The position numbers and the translations under genes were made by a program. Below the pieces are notes generated by a model. That model did no database searches, was not told the origin of the DNA, and was given only the letters and a program-made list of their open reading frames with translations. Positions 10,500 to 22,372 of a stretch of 64,000 nucleotides of DNA are shown here, one piece after another; position 1 is the first letter of the stretch; every line of letters starts with the position of its first letter. Origin of the DNA: Polytrichum commune (taxonomy: Eukaryota > Streptophyta > Polytrichopsida > Polytrichales > Polytrichaceae); assembly GCA_950295325.1 (NCBI GenBank), contig OX485805.1, forward strand, positions 14,309,501 to 14,373,500, given 5' to 3'.

Positions 10500-13170
10500 T
10501 AATGCAAGAATTTTGCAATGTGTCCATTGATGTATTAGTGTCAGAATCTGTCTGAATTAGTACTAATGTGTGTATATATATAGGCCAATGACTCACAGCA
10601 TAAGCTTACCTAGTACTCAAAAGTGCTTGTGAACTTATCTGCCTTCAATCTCAATACTTGCAGCAGCTTTTTGCTACACTTTGGCAGGGAACACAAACTT
10701 TCACTTATGATTTGGCCTGAGAATTTGTGGGGGTGCTCAATTGTTGAGTTGTTCCCATCAAGTGCATCACACAAGCATTCCGTCACTCATTTCTCAAGTG
10801 ATTTTCATTGGTATGAGGTCTTTTCTTGGGAGGTAAGCCATGGCTTTTTCTTTCGCACACCTTCTTTCAAACGCTAATAATCTAAGAATATGGAGGATGT
10901 TTGATGCCCAATTTTATATTCTAAATGAAAGTCATCTCTCTAAAAAACTTATGGATTTATATCCCACTTTTTGAATTCAAGATTTGTCCATGAAAAATCC
11001 ACAAGTGCAGTCCATGAAAGTGCAACTGCACAAGCGAATGACATGCACGAGTGAAGATGAGACAATAAACTATTGCATGGGGAACATGTTGGCTAAATTC
11101 TAAATCCGAGAGACACACATTTGAACTAGGTATATGTGGAGTTGCTTGTATTGAACAATTTGCATGATTTATACAAAAGATTGGAACAATTAGCTTCTAA
11201 AGCTACCGCCTTACTATGATGAGATCCTAATTTTCTTGTTGTTAATAAGTCCACTTAGGGTTGTATTAACTAATACTCTTTTTTGTAAGGAAAACAACCA
11301 TGTGTCATATCCAAATTGGACAAGATTATGTTCAATCCAACATGGAAATCAACTTACGGCACTCAAAGTGTTGGACCAAGCACTAAACACCAAGGACCCT
11401 AAACATCAAGAAGAAACATCCTAAACATCAAGAAGCCTCTAAAAGAGGGCTTCAGAAGGCAACAAGTGCAAGAACTAGGTTCCAAAAATTTGGCAGAGGA
11501 AGTGTGGCATGAGAAAATTTGGGAGATATTGCTCCAAAGCTCAATGCAAAACTTGTAAGTTGTGTAATTTGGAAATGTTAGCATAGGTTAGAAGCAGGCC
11601 ACATCAAATGTGAAGGGATGAGTGGGAATTTAGCCTATGGTGGGCTTAGGTGAATTGCTTATGTTCCAGTTTCAGTTTGCTGGAGATGAATTTCTTAGTC
11701 TCAAGAGTGTGGGACTTAAACTTGAGGTACAAGTTGTGTGTGTGATCCATCTGTGACATTTTTGACATGGGACCCCCAAATTTCCAACTGAAGAAGAGTT
11801 CAGAGACCACAGATCTTCTGATATGCACATAACTTACTCTCCACTAGTAGTTGCTGGCAAGGGCTAATGTAAGCAGGCCTTAAATGGACATTTTGAGCTC
11901 TGCACCCACTTCCCCTAGGTTGCAAGACTCTCAATTAGTGCGTGATGATTGTCAATTCCAAGTCATGTTTGTAGCCATTCATCTCATAAATTTCAGAGCT
12001 CATACAAATATCTCATTCACTATCACAGTGAAGATTCTCAAGCTCATTAAATGGTCATATAGGTCCCCCTGATTATGTTGACTATTGAGCCTAGATTGGT
12101 TAACAAATTTTGGAGTCCAATATCCTTTAAACACATGTTTTTTTTTTGTGTTCACATTCTTAGATCACACCTAATCGCACGCCACTCAAATATAGCTGTC
12201 CGATTGGAAGAAAGTGACCACGAAAGAACTGCATTCCTTAATCCACCCAATTTCAATGTAGTCAGTAATCTATCTTTCAGAGCTCTCCATTGGGATCAAC
12301 AATGGATTTTTAATAAGTGCAAAAGGATTTCCACAGCTCATAACGGCCTTTTGAGCATTGATTTGCACAGTAACTCGAGAGTCTTGCACAGTTCACTCTG
12401 AATCAATGGATATTGACACATTAAACGATGATCAAGCAAGGTTTGAAATGAATCCACAAAACAATCTTCTATGAACTATATTCAACCTGCTGCTAATGTG
12501 ATACCAAAAGCCAAATATCTTGCAACATTTCAAATTGTACAGTGCATGCTCACTAGCATTAGTAAGTCTTCAAAAAATTCATCCTGGTAGTCATAAACTA
12601 TCGCATGAAAGATGCACAATATTGAATGCAAAAAACTTCAATAAGGTGGGATGCAGAATTAAATTAGTATAAACCAATCATGTTTACTTTGACAAGCTTT
12701 AAACTCTACGCTACATAAAATCAGACTTCTCATCACTCTGACCAATCTAATTTGATACCTAAAAAGAGAGGTGCTACCCGGCAATTCAATTCAACTGCAT
12801 AGAATGTTTCCAAGGCTTGCCACAAACGAAGATGAGTTTTTAAAAAACAAAATCTACATGTATCTCCTTCAATGGTCTTGAATTAGGGTTGCAAATTGCA
12901 CTTACAAAGCGACACAAAACTTAATCTTTAGATTTGTGTGCACCACTACATGATATTCTGTGACTGGGGATGGTAACAAAACATGATGAAGCAATCAATA
13001 GAGTGAAGGCCTTGACCTGTGAAGCACTTCATGGAACAAACATGTTCACACCTGCGCCTCGGTCAATCAGATCATGATTCTCTTGTTCAGCACAGGACAG
13101 AGGCTATGCCAGCCAATGCTACCTGCATTATCAGCTGACCAAATCAAATCACATCATATACTAACAATGC
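10500..13170. other. No gene seen; 3' flank of XYPPX gene at the right
   Basis: Only short frames. One dispersed unit of the 19-kb tandem repeat lies at about 11980-12230. The last few hundred bases are likely XYPPX 3' UTR. Confidence 0.4.
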
Positions 13171-14883
13171 CTACTTCTTTCCCTTCTTATGCTTCTTCTC
13201 CTTCTTGTCCTTTTTCATCTTATGCGAGCCCTCGTGGTGCAGCTCATACTTGCCTTCTGAGCCTCCATGACCATGACCATGACCATGATCACCATGACCA
13301 CCATGTGCAATCGGATAACCTGCTGGTGTATAGGGCAGAGCTGATGCACCGTGGTATGGTGCGGGTTGGTTATACCCATGCGGTTGGGGTGGGTAGCCTT
13401 CAGTAGACCCATACCCATAGTCAGGTTGCCCTCCATACGAATGTGCACCACCGCCCATTTTATCCGGTTTCCCGGGCTTCCCGGGCTTCCCAATCTTCGA
13501 GGAGTCTAGATTTCCCGCAGAGTTGTGCTTCTGATGCTCACCCACTCCATACACAGCCGCGCCTGCGAGTCCGAGTGCTGCAACTCCTGCTGCAACAGCA
13601 CCTACATTGTACCCTTGAGCCCCGTGGGGTCCCCCCTTCACTCCATATGGATCATTTGGGTCTGCGGGTGGGTAGCCACCAGACTGTGCTCCATATGCAG
13701 CAGGAGGGTAACCAACAGGTGCTCCAGTATTTCCATAAGAATCATGCTTTTGGGGAGGGTAGCCACCTGCATGTTGTGCAGGGCCACCACCATAGCCAGG
13801 ACCTAAACCGTATGACTGAACGTGGGAGGGGTGGTCGCCAGATGGGGGATAAGCAGTGTGGGGAGGAGCAGATGCGCCGTGCCCTGGTTGTGCACCATAA
13901 GGATCGTTGCTTGGAGGGTAGCCTGATGAGCCATATTGATCCTTCTCCTTCTTGGGCTTGGCGTATTGGTCACCATGAGGTCCACCATAGGTTGGTTGTG
14001 CACCATAAGGATCATTACTTGGCGGGTAGCCTGATGCGCCATACTGATCCTTCTCCTTCTTGGGCTTGGCGTATTGGTCGCCATGAGGTCCACCATAGGT
14101 TGGTTGTGCACCATAAGGATCGTTGCTTGGTGGGTAGCCTGATGCGCCATACTGATCCTTCTCCTTCTTCGGCTTGGCGTATTGGTCGCCATGAGGTCCA
14201 CCATAGGTTGGTTGTGCACCATAAGGATCGTTGCTTGGTGGGTAGCCTGATGCGCCATACTGATCCTTCTCCTTCTTGGGCTTGGCGTATTGGTCGCCAT
14301 GAGGTCCGCCATAGGTTGGTTGTGCACCATAAGGATCGTTGCTTGGTGGGTAGCCTGATGCGCCATACTGATCCTTCTCCTTCTTGGGCTTTGCATATTG
14401 ATCGCCGCTAGGAGGTCCACCATACGCAGGTTGTGCACCATAAGGATCACTGCTTGGAGGATAACCAGATGCTCCATACAGACCTGTTTCCTTTGTGGGT
14501 TTTGGATGTTGATCGTGAGGTCCACCATACCCAGGCTGCACACCATAAGGGTCACTAGTTGGAGGATAGGCAGATGAACTGTACGGATCCATCTCCTTCT
14601 TGGGCTTCTGGTGTTGGTCACCATATTGAGCTGGTTGTGCTCCATATGGATCAGTAGACGGCGGCGGGTAACCAGCAGCTCCATAGGGTCCAGGAGGGTA
14701 AGAAGATTGAGGAGGGGCTCCAGGGATGTAAGCGGGTGCAGAAGGTTGCTGATTGTAGGAATGTGGCTGCTGAGATCCATAAGGACCTGGAGCACTGGAT
14801 CCATATGGACCGGTCGGAGGAGGACCTGATCCATATGGACCCGTCGGAGGAGGACCTGATCCATAAGGGCCTTGCCCTGCCAT
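13171..14883 (-). CDS. XYPPX-repeat / glycine-rich A3-type protein
   Basis: This is a 570-aa low-complexity protein rich in Gly, Pro, Tyr, Gln and His. The N-terminus is GPYGSGPPPTG repeats. The middle is a 36-residue tandem unit (DQYGASGYPPSNDPYGAQP, then TYGGPHGDQYAKPKKEK), about five near-identical copies flanked by degenerate ones. Next comes one hydrophobic Ala/Gly segment (VGAVAAGVAALGLAGAAVYG), then a His/Gly stretch and a lysine-rich end (KMKKDKKEKKHKKGKK). This architecture matches plant XYPPX or 'glycine-rich protein A3' proteins, whose role is poorly defined. The first ATG is at 14883; the frame is open to 14901 only by way of GTG, and the bases before the ATG (CTTCCTTGCAG) look like a splice acceptor, so a leader intron is likely. 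The family is usually much shorter, so repeat expansion probably lengthened it. Confidence 0.85.
   Translation of the reverse strand: MAGQGPYGSGPPPTGPYGSGPPPTGPYGSSAPGPYGSQQPHSYNQQPSAPAYIPGAPPQSSYPPGPYGAAGYPPPSTDPYGAQPAQYGDQHQKPKKEMDPYSSSAYPPTSDPYGVQPGYGGPHDQHPKPTKETGLYGASGYPPSSDPYGAQPAYGGPPSGDQYAKPKKEKDQYGASGYPPSNDPYGAQPTYGGPHGDQYAKPKKEKDQYGASGYPPSNDPYGAQPTYGGPHGDQYAKPKKEKDQYGASGYPPSNDPYGAQPTYGGPHGDQYAKPKKEKDQYGASGYPPSNDPYGAQPTYGGPHGDQYAKPKKEKDQYGSSGYPPSNDPYGAQPGHGASAPPHTAYPPSGDHPSHVQSYGLGPGYGGGPAQHAGGYPPQKHDSYGNTGAPVGYPPAAYGAQSGGYPPADPNDPYGVKGGPHGAQGYNVGAVAAGVAALGLAGAAVYGVGEHQKHNSAGNLDSSKIGKPGKPGKPDKMGGGAHSYGGQPDYGYGSTEGYPPQPHGYNQPAPYHGASALPYTPAGYPIAHGGHGDHGHGHGHGGSEGKYELHHEGSHKMKKDKKEKKHKKGKK
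13922..14410 (-). repeat. 108-bp coding tandem repeat
   Basis: About four and a half units of 108 bp (36 codons) lie inside the XYPPX gene. Units differ by only a few bases (for example CTTGGG versus CTTCGG, TCC versus GCC), implying recent expansion or continuing homogenisation. A 108-bp period keeps the frame and also leaves the other frames open, which creates long spurious antisense reading frames here. Confidence 0.9.
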
Positions 14884-14889
14884 GTTCTG

Positions 14890-16430
14890 CAAGGAAGCCA
14901 CATAAGTAGGAATTAGGAAAATCTAGACTTACACAGACATTATAAACTGTATACATGCAGTTCTATCAGTGGGTTTTATGATTGAAATGGCAGAACTAGC
15001 CTTAGATGTGAACATTTCTTGTTGAGTTGCATGTACACTACATTATTTGTAGTTGAATTACACACTATTTAAGCACATTGCTTCTCATAGTTTTATTTAA
15101 GGTATCCATCGTATTCTTCTAGTTTTCTTCCCATAAACAATTTGTTTATGCAATGTGCAACAGCACAAACAATACTTTCGGATGCAATATTATTTCTGGA
15201 CAAGTCTTTGTCCATATTTTGATTTTTATCATAGATTCATGGACTGATGATTTATCTCTATTTACATTGCAAAACTATATGCAGGTAGTGCACAAGAATT
15301 GTGCATAACTTGGAGAGCTTATATAACAACATTTTTCCCTTGATGATATACACTACAAAAACCTTATTCTCACAATATTTGACCCCAAATTAGAAACACT
15401 AAGTACTAAGAGTTCAGAAGGACAGCACAATCCTCCCTGCAGGAACTACATTAAATATGTTATTTAGTGTCACTTACTATTTTAAATTATACAATGCTAT
15501 ATCTATTTACTGTGTATCTCATATTTTACCAACAAATGTTAAATTGATTGTTTGGACATTATAGAACATTAACAACTTTACTTTGTAAAAAATTACATCA
15601 ATAATAAAAATATAGCATTGTGTAGATCCAAATAGTAAGTGACACTAAATATCATATTTAGTGAAGTTTGAAGAATATTGAGTTGCAAACTATCAAATAA
15701 AGAAAGATTTATACATGCAGTAAAGTTCAAACAGAGAAAGGTGAACACACTTAAGACCAGGGTAACTTACGTTCAGAAATTTATGTACAGTTTAGTACTC
15801 TTGCGGTTCTTCTAGAGAACTGAAGTACAACTTGTTCCAAATATTGATTCCAAGCAAGCAGTCTGCACAACCAACAACAAATTATTAAATATGAACCAGC
15901 AAATTTCGATTCCATGATTGTGCAGTCTCTTTAACTAGGTGTGGTGCCCCAGCTCGTGACCTGACATAACAAGCCTTTAAGCTTCATAAAGCATACTATT
16001 AGAAGCAATGAAATAACAGAGTGGCACAACAGCTCTTCTTTCCAACGAAACCTTATACTTCTAGATGACCAATATATAACCAATTCCCATAATATTTTGA
16101 ATACTATTGTGTAAGCTGCAGACATACACGTGAAAACTAAGAATTAAGCAGGCAATTGACGACATTGACAAACAGAGGCATTGCCACATTACCACATTTC
16201 CACATTAGCAGCAGGTCTTGTGTTTTTTTAGGGTAGTTTCATAAGCAATAAGGCCACTCTCACAATCTTCACGTACTCCAAAAGGCATTCATCAAGCAGT
16301 TTCAAGCCCTCCACAAAAGCAACACTTGTAACCTGAAATTTGTTCTCTAGACGCAAGCTAAACATTGAAATTATTGACAGCTTTTAGGAAGTACAAACAG
16401 GGGGCCAAACTCTAGTGACTAATTTATCCT
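14890..16430 (-). other. Probable XYPPX leader intron
   Basis: The acceptor TTCCTTGCAG ends just before AACATG at 14886-14881. The region has no coding frame and carries a family B MITE. The donor is unknown; candidates lie in the 16430-18240 array. Confidence 0.4.
15447..15664 (+). mobile_element. MITE family B, copy 1
   Basis: Left end TATTTAGTGTCACTTACTAT, right end ATAGTAAGTGACACTAAATA. The core (TTGTTTGGACATTATAGAAC) is the inverse of the family A core. Confidence 0.75.
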
Positions 16431-18240
16431 TGTGAGTCCTTGCAACATTCGGAGGTCTCGACCACCACAAAAACAAATCATGTGACCTCAGGTTTCTTTT
16501 CGCAATCAAGGATTCAAGCAGAAACATATCAGCACAAGAGACATTTCACGGAAGGAAAATGCCATGCAAATCCTACCCACAAAAATACTTATACCATCAC
16601 ATTCCTACAGTGATCGCATGCTAACATGGAGAAACACAAGAAAAGAATCTCATTTCAAAAAAAATTGCAGCCTCGAGAACAGTGTGCACAAACAGAAACA
16701 GATGGCTCCTACCAACATGGAGCCACTCCAGATCCCAATATTGCAAACTATCCAACCACTTACCTCAATCTAACACAAAACCCACAATCCTCAAACACCT
16801 CCAGATTTCCAACAAAACTTGCCATTTCGGACTCATCCCACATAGCCAAACCCCAGCCATTATAATACACCCCAAAAAAAAACTTAACCCACAAAAACAA
16901 ATAAATAAATAAACCAAAAATAAATCACCACCACTCCTTCACCTTTACCTTAAATTCAATCTCCCCCCCCCCGCCAAGCACGCACTCCCGGAAGCAACCC
17001 ACCCAACCCCCCCCCCCCTAAACACCCAACTCTTGAATGAGAAGAGATCACTTATTGCCTAAAAATAGAAAACAACTGACCGACAGCTATAGTGAGATGT
17101 TCAATCTAATGTCACCGATATTTCTCCCTCTCTGCTCAAGATTTGTGATAATGGGTTGTAAGTTATATGTGTGGAGCAGTATGTGAGATCTTGCCAGAAC
17201 TTGGCAAATCGAAGCATACCCCCCAAAAAAGCACTCGCAAAAAAAATCCCAGTACAAACCCAAAAATGTGCCACCACCACTCCTATATCCTTTCAATTTC
17301 CTTAAATTCAGTCTCTACCCCAATGAACACTCCCGGAAGCAACTCCACCTTACCAAACCACTTTTGAATCACAAGACAGCACTAAGTCACCTGGGGGAAA
17401 TAAACAATGGATCGACCGGATGTGGTGAGATAAGTCGATCTAATCTAACGCCACCAATTTTTCTCCGTTTCTGCTCAAGATTTGTGATAATAATTTGTAA
17501 GTAATGTGTGTGGAGAAGTATGTGAGATCCTGCCAAAACTTGCCGATTCGAACTCCTTGTACATGGCACAACCCCAGCCGCTATAGTACCACAAAAAAAT
17601 TCCAGAACAAAACTAGTATACATCACCACTACTCCTACATCCTTCCAATATCCTTACATTCAATCTCTCCCCCAATGTACACACTCCCGGAAGCAACCCC
17701 ACCTACCTAACCACCTCTTGAAATCACAAGAGACCACTCACTTACCTGGAAATAATAAAATAATGCACCAAACGATGTGGTGAGATGTTCAAGCTAATGT
17801 CACCAAGTTTTTCTCCTTTTCTGCTCAAAACTTGAGATAATAATCTGTAAGCGATATGTGTGGAGCAGTAGGTGAGATCCTGGCAAAACGCGGCAATTCG
17901 AACTCCTCGCACACGACCAAACCCCAGCCACTATAGGACCACAAACAATTCCAGAATAAAACCGAAATACATCACCACCACTCCTACACCCTTCCAGTAT
18001 CCTTAAGTTCAATCTCTCCCTCAGCAACTTCACCCACCTCTTGAATGACAAGAGAGCACTTATTACCTGGAAAGACCTGTTGATGACTGCACCGACCGCT
18101 GTGGTGAGATGTTCGATGATCCAATGTAAGTAGCCGATTTTCCGACCCAAGCCTGACTTAGTTGTGATGAGTTCTAAGGTAAGTAAATGTGTGTGGAGCA
18201 ATGTGGAAGAAAGATCCTTCTTGGACGTTGAATGTCACCG
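16430..18240 (-). repeat. Tandem array with repeated splice-donor-like sites upstream of XYPPX gene
   Basis: Decayed units of about 320-360 bp share landmarks: GCTCAAGATTTGTGATAAT at about 17138 and 17475 and a variant at 17823, ACTCCCGGAAGCAAC, and CACCACCACTCCTACA. On the minus strand several units carry CAG followed by GTAAGT, GTAATA or GTGACT at the same place (boundaries 17746/17745, 18067/18066 and 17391/17390). With the acceptor just before the ATG at 14883, these look like duplicated leader exons with their donors. This is inference; transcript data would be needed. Confidence 0.55.
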
Positions 18241-18299
18241 AGCTGATTAAACACGACGACACGCTCACCGGCGGAACGCGCTACTTGTCTACCAGCCTC

Positions 18300-18360
18300 C
18301 CTTTGACTCTAGAGAGCGTTCTCTCTACTCTCTACTCTCTACTCTCTCTCTCTCTAGACT
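18300..18360. repeat. CT-rich microsatellite
   Basis: CTCTCTACTCTCTACTCTC and then plain CT repeats. It lies at the upstream edge of the probable XYPPX leader, where CT/GA tracts often mark plant core promoters. Confidence 0.7.
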
Positions 18361-18490
18361 TTCACTAATAACCAACTATAGTAAGTAGAGCAACTTCACA
18401 AGTGCTTTTGAGAAACTTACCTATGTGGGCCTTTGTGGGTGCTTCCAACTCCACATAAGGTAGATGGGTCTTAAAATTATTTTTCCCAAC

Positions 18491-18703
18491 TACACTATTT
18501 ATCCCATTAGTGTGTGTTACTATTTATTGAGAATATAATATTACACCAAACCAAGTCATTTATGTTCTATAATGTTCAAACAATTCTATAATGCCCGAAC
18601 AATCTACTGAACTTTCGTTAGTAAAAACTAAACTCATGAATAAGACGATATTATACTATGTAACTCTGAATAGTGACACGGACTAGTTGGGAGAATCAGT
18701 GTA
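18491..18703 (+). mobile_element. MITE family A, copy 4
   Basis: TACACTATTTATCCCATTAG at the left, AGTTGGGAGAATCAGTGTA at the right. The core word ATAATGTTCAAACAA is partly duplicated inside. Confidence 0.7.
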
Positions 18704-18779
18704 CCTCACTTCTCCTAGAGTATGGAACATGTAATTAGTGCAAAATAGTTAGCAAATCCAAAGTGAGCCCTTAGTTGCT

Positions 18780-19770
18780 TTCCTCGTAATAAATCTTGGA
18801 GCTCATATGAATATTATATTCATTATCAAAGTGAAGGTGAACATTCTCATGCTCATGAAGTGATCATATAGGTCCCCCCCCCCCTTCTCAATTATGTTGA
18901 CGATTGAGCTTAGAATGGTTATCATATTTTGAGCACATTATTCCAAGAAGAACTAGCATTCTTCTTTTGGGTTTCTATTCTTGGAGCCACACCAAACCAC
19001 ATACCATTCAAATATAGGTGTTTGGTATAGTTAAGTCATCGAATTGCGCACGTATGCCTTACAAAGTTGGTTGATGAATTGGATTGGGATTTGTGCAATG
19101 TGGTTATCAACAATTGTGATCATTTCAAGCTTCGTAATTGGAGCTAAGATGCAAAAAACTATAGGATGTCAAGTTGAAGGTCTGCTTTCTCTTTAACTGA
19201 TTGTTTAGGTCCTCATGATGTGCTCATTGTTGAACCTAGAATAATTCATTTATTTTGGAACACACGGTCCAATTTGATTCATAACATGTGTTATGTGGTG
19301 TTTGTTTTTTAAGTACAAGCATTGTCATGTACCACTCAAACGTAGCGCGTTCAATTAAGAATAATGATCACACAAGGTATGTAGCCGTATTGTGGGTTCT
19401 TCCAACTTCAAAAAATGTTTGCTATTGGATCGGATCATATCAGAAATTGCCTCATTCCGTTCCAACAATTGTGAATTGTGAAGATTACCATTTCAAGTTT
19501 GAGAAATTGGAAGTGGAGATGCCAAAGTTGTAAGATGTCAAAGTGAAGATTCTCTTTATCTTTAAAGGATTACATGGGCCCTCTCAATTCTATTAACTAC
19601 AAAACCTATAATGATGTCTATGATTTGAGCACATAATCCACATCACTTCATAGCATGACTTTTTTCTACTTTAAAAAAAAATTATGTCAAGCTTTGCCAT
19701 GTACCACTCAAATATAAGTGACATATTAAGAATACGTAGTGACCACATAAGGCCTACATAACTTACCGTG
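18780..19770 (+). repeat. Decayed tandem repeat, about 340-370 bp period
   Basis: Landmarks recur in order: AGGTCCCC or AGGTCCTC, then GTTGACGATTGAGC or variant, a T-rich tract, then CACTCAAATATA or CACTCAAACGTA, at about 18870, 19208 and 19576. A single dispersed unit is at about 11980-12230. Confidence 0.5.
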
Positions 19771-22000
19771 AGTGTGTTGTGCTTCTTTTAAAATTCAAGA
19801 AATTCATCATCTTATTGTATCACCACAAGAATCACTGCACATATGGTAGCCTAGCATTATTATATTGTTACTTATGCAGGCCCACAAACATACAAGAGTA
19901 TAACTTGCAAATATATGAGTTTAGATCCCAAAATTCATTTGAAGTTGGTAAGGGGTGTCAAGTTTAGTGACCAAACACCTACCGAGATCTCCTCCTTCAT
20001 TGATTGGGGCCCACAAAGCAAGGCATTTTCACTCTCATCATTCCCAAGCGACAATTCTAAGCAACCTCCATGAGGTAGATTAGGATTTTGGCAAAGTCAT
20101 TCTACATGGGATTCATCATTCGCAATCTCGGTTAAGTAATGTAAGCCCAATAACATTACAAGCCCTCAATTTGAAAGGACAAATGTACAATGGACTTGGG
20201 TGAACAAGTGTACAATGGGCTTGGGCGAAAAAAGTGTGAGTAGAGGTTTCCCATCCATGAGAAAGCTCATTTTTTCAAGTTCATTAATTCTCTAGTGTAA
20301 AAAGGGTTTACATATGAAACCTATGTGATCACGGACATCTATGATCAACATTAGGCTAACATGGTCACATTCATGCCGGTACCTAAATACGGGTGTTACT
20401 TTTTTTCTATTATTTTCTTAAAATCTATGTGATATTTCAACACAAATTTTTTAAATTGATTTTTATCTAAAAATTGATCAAATCTAGTTATACTTTTACA
20501 CACACACACACATGATGATGATGACAACAAGAGCAACTCCCATGTTCCTCTTTTACACAAGAATAATACAAGCATGAATGCATATGAGACATCAATATTG
20601 AGAATTGTCAAACTTTGTATATTTTGTACATTACAAAGGCTTTACAACTTAATCACAATATTGTGATTGTTATGAGCTCAAACCCACCAACCATAAGAGA
20701 GACAAAAGATCCTCTCTCCTCCCCTAAGCTACCTTCTATGCCAAAACATCACTTTTACTTTATGTTTCTCATACAAAAAGTCTTTTATTTGTAGCTCTAT
20801 ATTTGGTTATACCACAAATTTTATATTTGCATGCCTCAATCACAATCCACTACATTGTTTATGGTATTTAGTATCACTTACTATTCAGGATTTCATTGTG
20901 CAATAATGTTTTACTATAGTTCTCACTTTTTACCAACAAACGTTGGTTGTTTGGACACTATAGATCATTAACATCTTTACTTGGTAAAAATTTACATTAA
21001 CAATAAAAGGTTATAAAATGTGTAACTCTAAATAAATAAATTTGAGATAATAGACAAGACCCTGTCCCGTCCCCCCCTTCCTAACTTGAGAGACACGGCA
21101 ACTAGCCTTTGAACACAACATGATACCTATATTAGATAAACACACAACCTGAAAGGAAGGGAAAACACCTTCATGGATCCCCATGATGAATGTGAGGCCA
21201 ATGGGCTCATATTAACGTAGGTCAACAATTTGATTGTTGTTTTCTTTTCAATTCTTTTTCTTTCATCATGTAAAAGCCCATAAAGAAATCCTTAACTCCT
21301 AAGCATCTAAGAGGCCTAGATTGGGCCTCTCCAAGCAAAAAAGAGAGGATTTGAGCTCCATATTTTCATTCTTAGTTGATCATGTCAAAAGTGTCCTCGT
21401 CTAAAATCAACTCATCCTTCAAGTGCATTATTTGAATAAGTGAAAACACTTTGATGTTATTAAAGATTCAAATTGAAATACACAACCTGAGTGTCCTTGG
21501 ATACAAAGACATATGGTATATTTTGATAATCAATGTGTAGTATATATGAATACATTCATATATTCTCCTTGACAAAAGACAATTTATATAACGAGGTTTC
21601 AATACACATACATATACTAAATATGACATATGAACTTGACAAAGCCCGCAAAAATAATGTATATGGCCGTATATTGAGACCTCACATCCTTCAAGGGCTA
21701 AGAATATTGGGGACAATGCCATGATGTTGGGATGAGCGTGCATGACAAAATGGTGACCTCACATTACAAGTCCACAATGCCAACTAATTGGACCTCGAGA
21801 GTCCAACTTCTCGACTCAAAAATGCAAGCAAAAACCTTGAAACCTTGAAACCTTCTACCATAAACCATACCCATCCTATTCACATTTCAAATGAACGTGG
21901 ATAAGGATCCTTTCACATAAATGAAGATCCGCCAATCAGGAGACGCCAAGTAGGACCAATCTCCGACGCCGAGGCGGCTCTGGATGAGCGAGTGAAACGA
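19770..22000. other. No gene seen upstream of MGDG synthase
   Basis: AT-rich, with (CA)n then (TGA)n microsatellites at about 20500-20526 and one MITE. GC rises from about 21890 towards the MGDG synthase promoter and leader. Confidence 0.4.
20850..21040 (+). mobile_element. MITE family B, copy 2, right end lost
   Basis: TATTTAGTATCACTTACTAT at the left and the family core (GGTTGTTTGGACACTATAG). The right end stops at a degraded GTGTAACTCTAAATAAAT. Confidence 0.65.
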
Positions 22001-22360
22001 GGCTCCTCTACATCCATCCCTGCTCTCCGAAACTCCTCGCCTCGCGCAGAAACATCCATCCACAATACGATGAAACACATCCATCAGCTATGGCCAGGTG
22101 GAATCGCAATGGCCTTCCTCCCAAGGCGAACGAAGCCTACCGGATCATCACGAGAAACGAACGATGGCGAGCGCGGAATTCTGACGCGCAAGCTCGCGGC
22201 GGAGCTCGGTGTTGCTCGATTGCAGCGGCTGCTGCCAGATTATATTTCTCTCCAGCGATTTTTTAAGCCATTTCTGGCACTCGGAGTCAAAGAATTGAGG
22301 AAACTCGAGGGTTATTGCTGTGAGTTTGCTCGAGTTTTGTTTGTTTGTTTATTTGTTTGA
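21992..22360 (+). other. Upstream reading frame in the MGDG synthase leader
   Basis: A 122-codon ATG frame lies in the same frame as MGDG synthase and ends in TGA only 12 bp before its ATG. It sits in a region of higher GC than its surroundings. The product (containing ERGILTRKLAAELGVARLQR) resembles nothing I recognise. It may be a translated upstream frame, part of a spliced leader (TATTGCT is followed by GTGAGT at about 22317), or chance. Confidence 0.3.
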
Positions 22361-22372
22361 GAATCGGGAGGG

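Noticed and set aside
13443-14411. Long plus-strand frame (322 codons) opposite the XYPPX gene, and the 366-codon minus-strand frame 13803-14903
   Set aside because: Shadows of the 108-bp coding repeat: a period divisible by three keeps all frames open. Composition (HHKDRCLVGSLMRHTDPS repeats) has no family resemblance and the true frame has XYPPX signatures.
14899-14901. Upstream GTG as XYPPX start (576 aa)
   Set aside because: GTG is not a usual plant start, and the bases before the ATG at 14883 look like a splice acceptor.
16430-18240. CRISPR-like array
   Set aside because: Long (about 350 bp), diverged tandem units in a plant nuclear context; no short repeat-spacer structure anywhere in the window.
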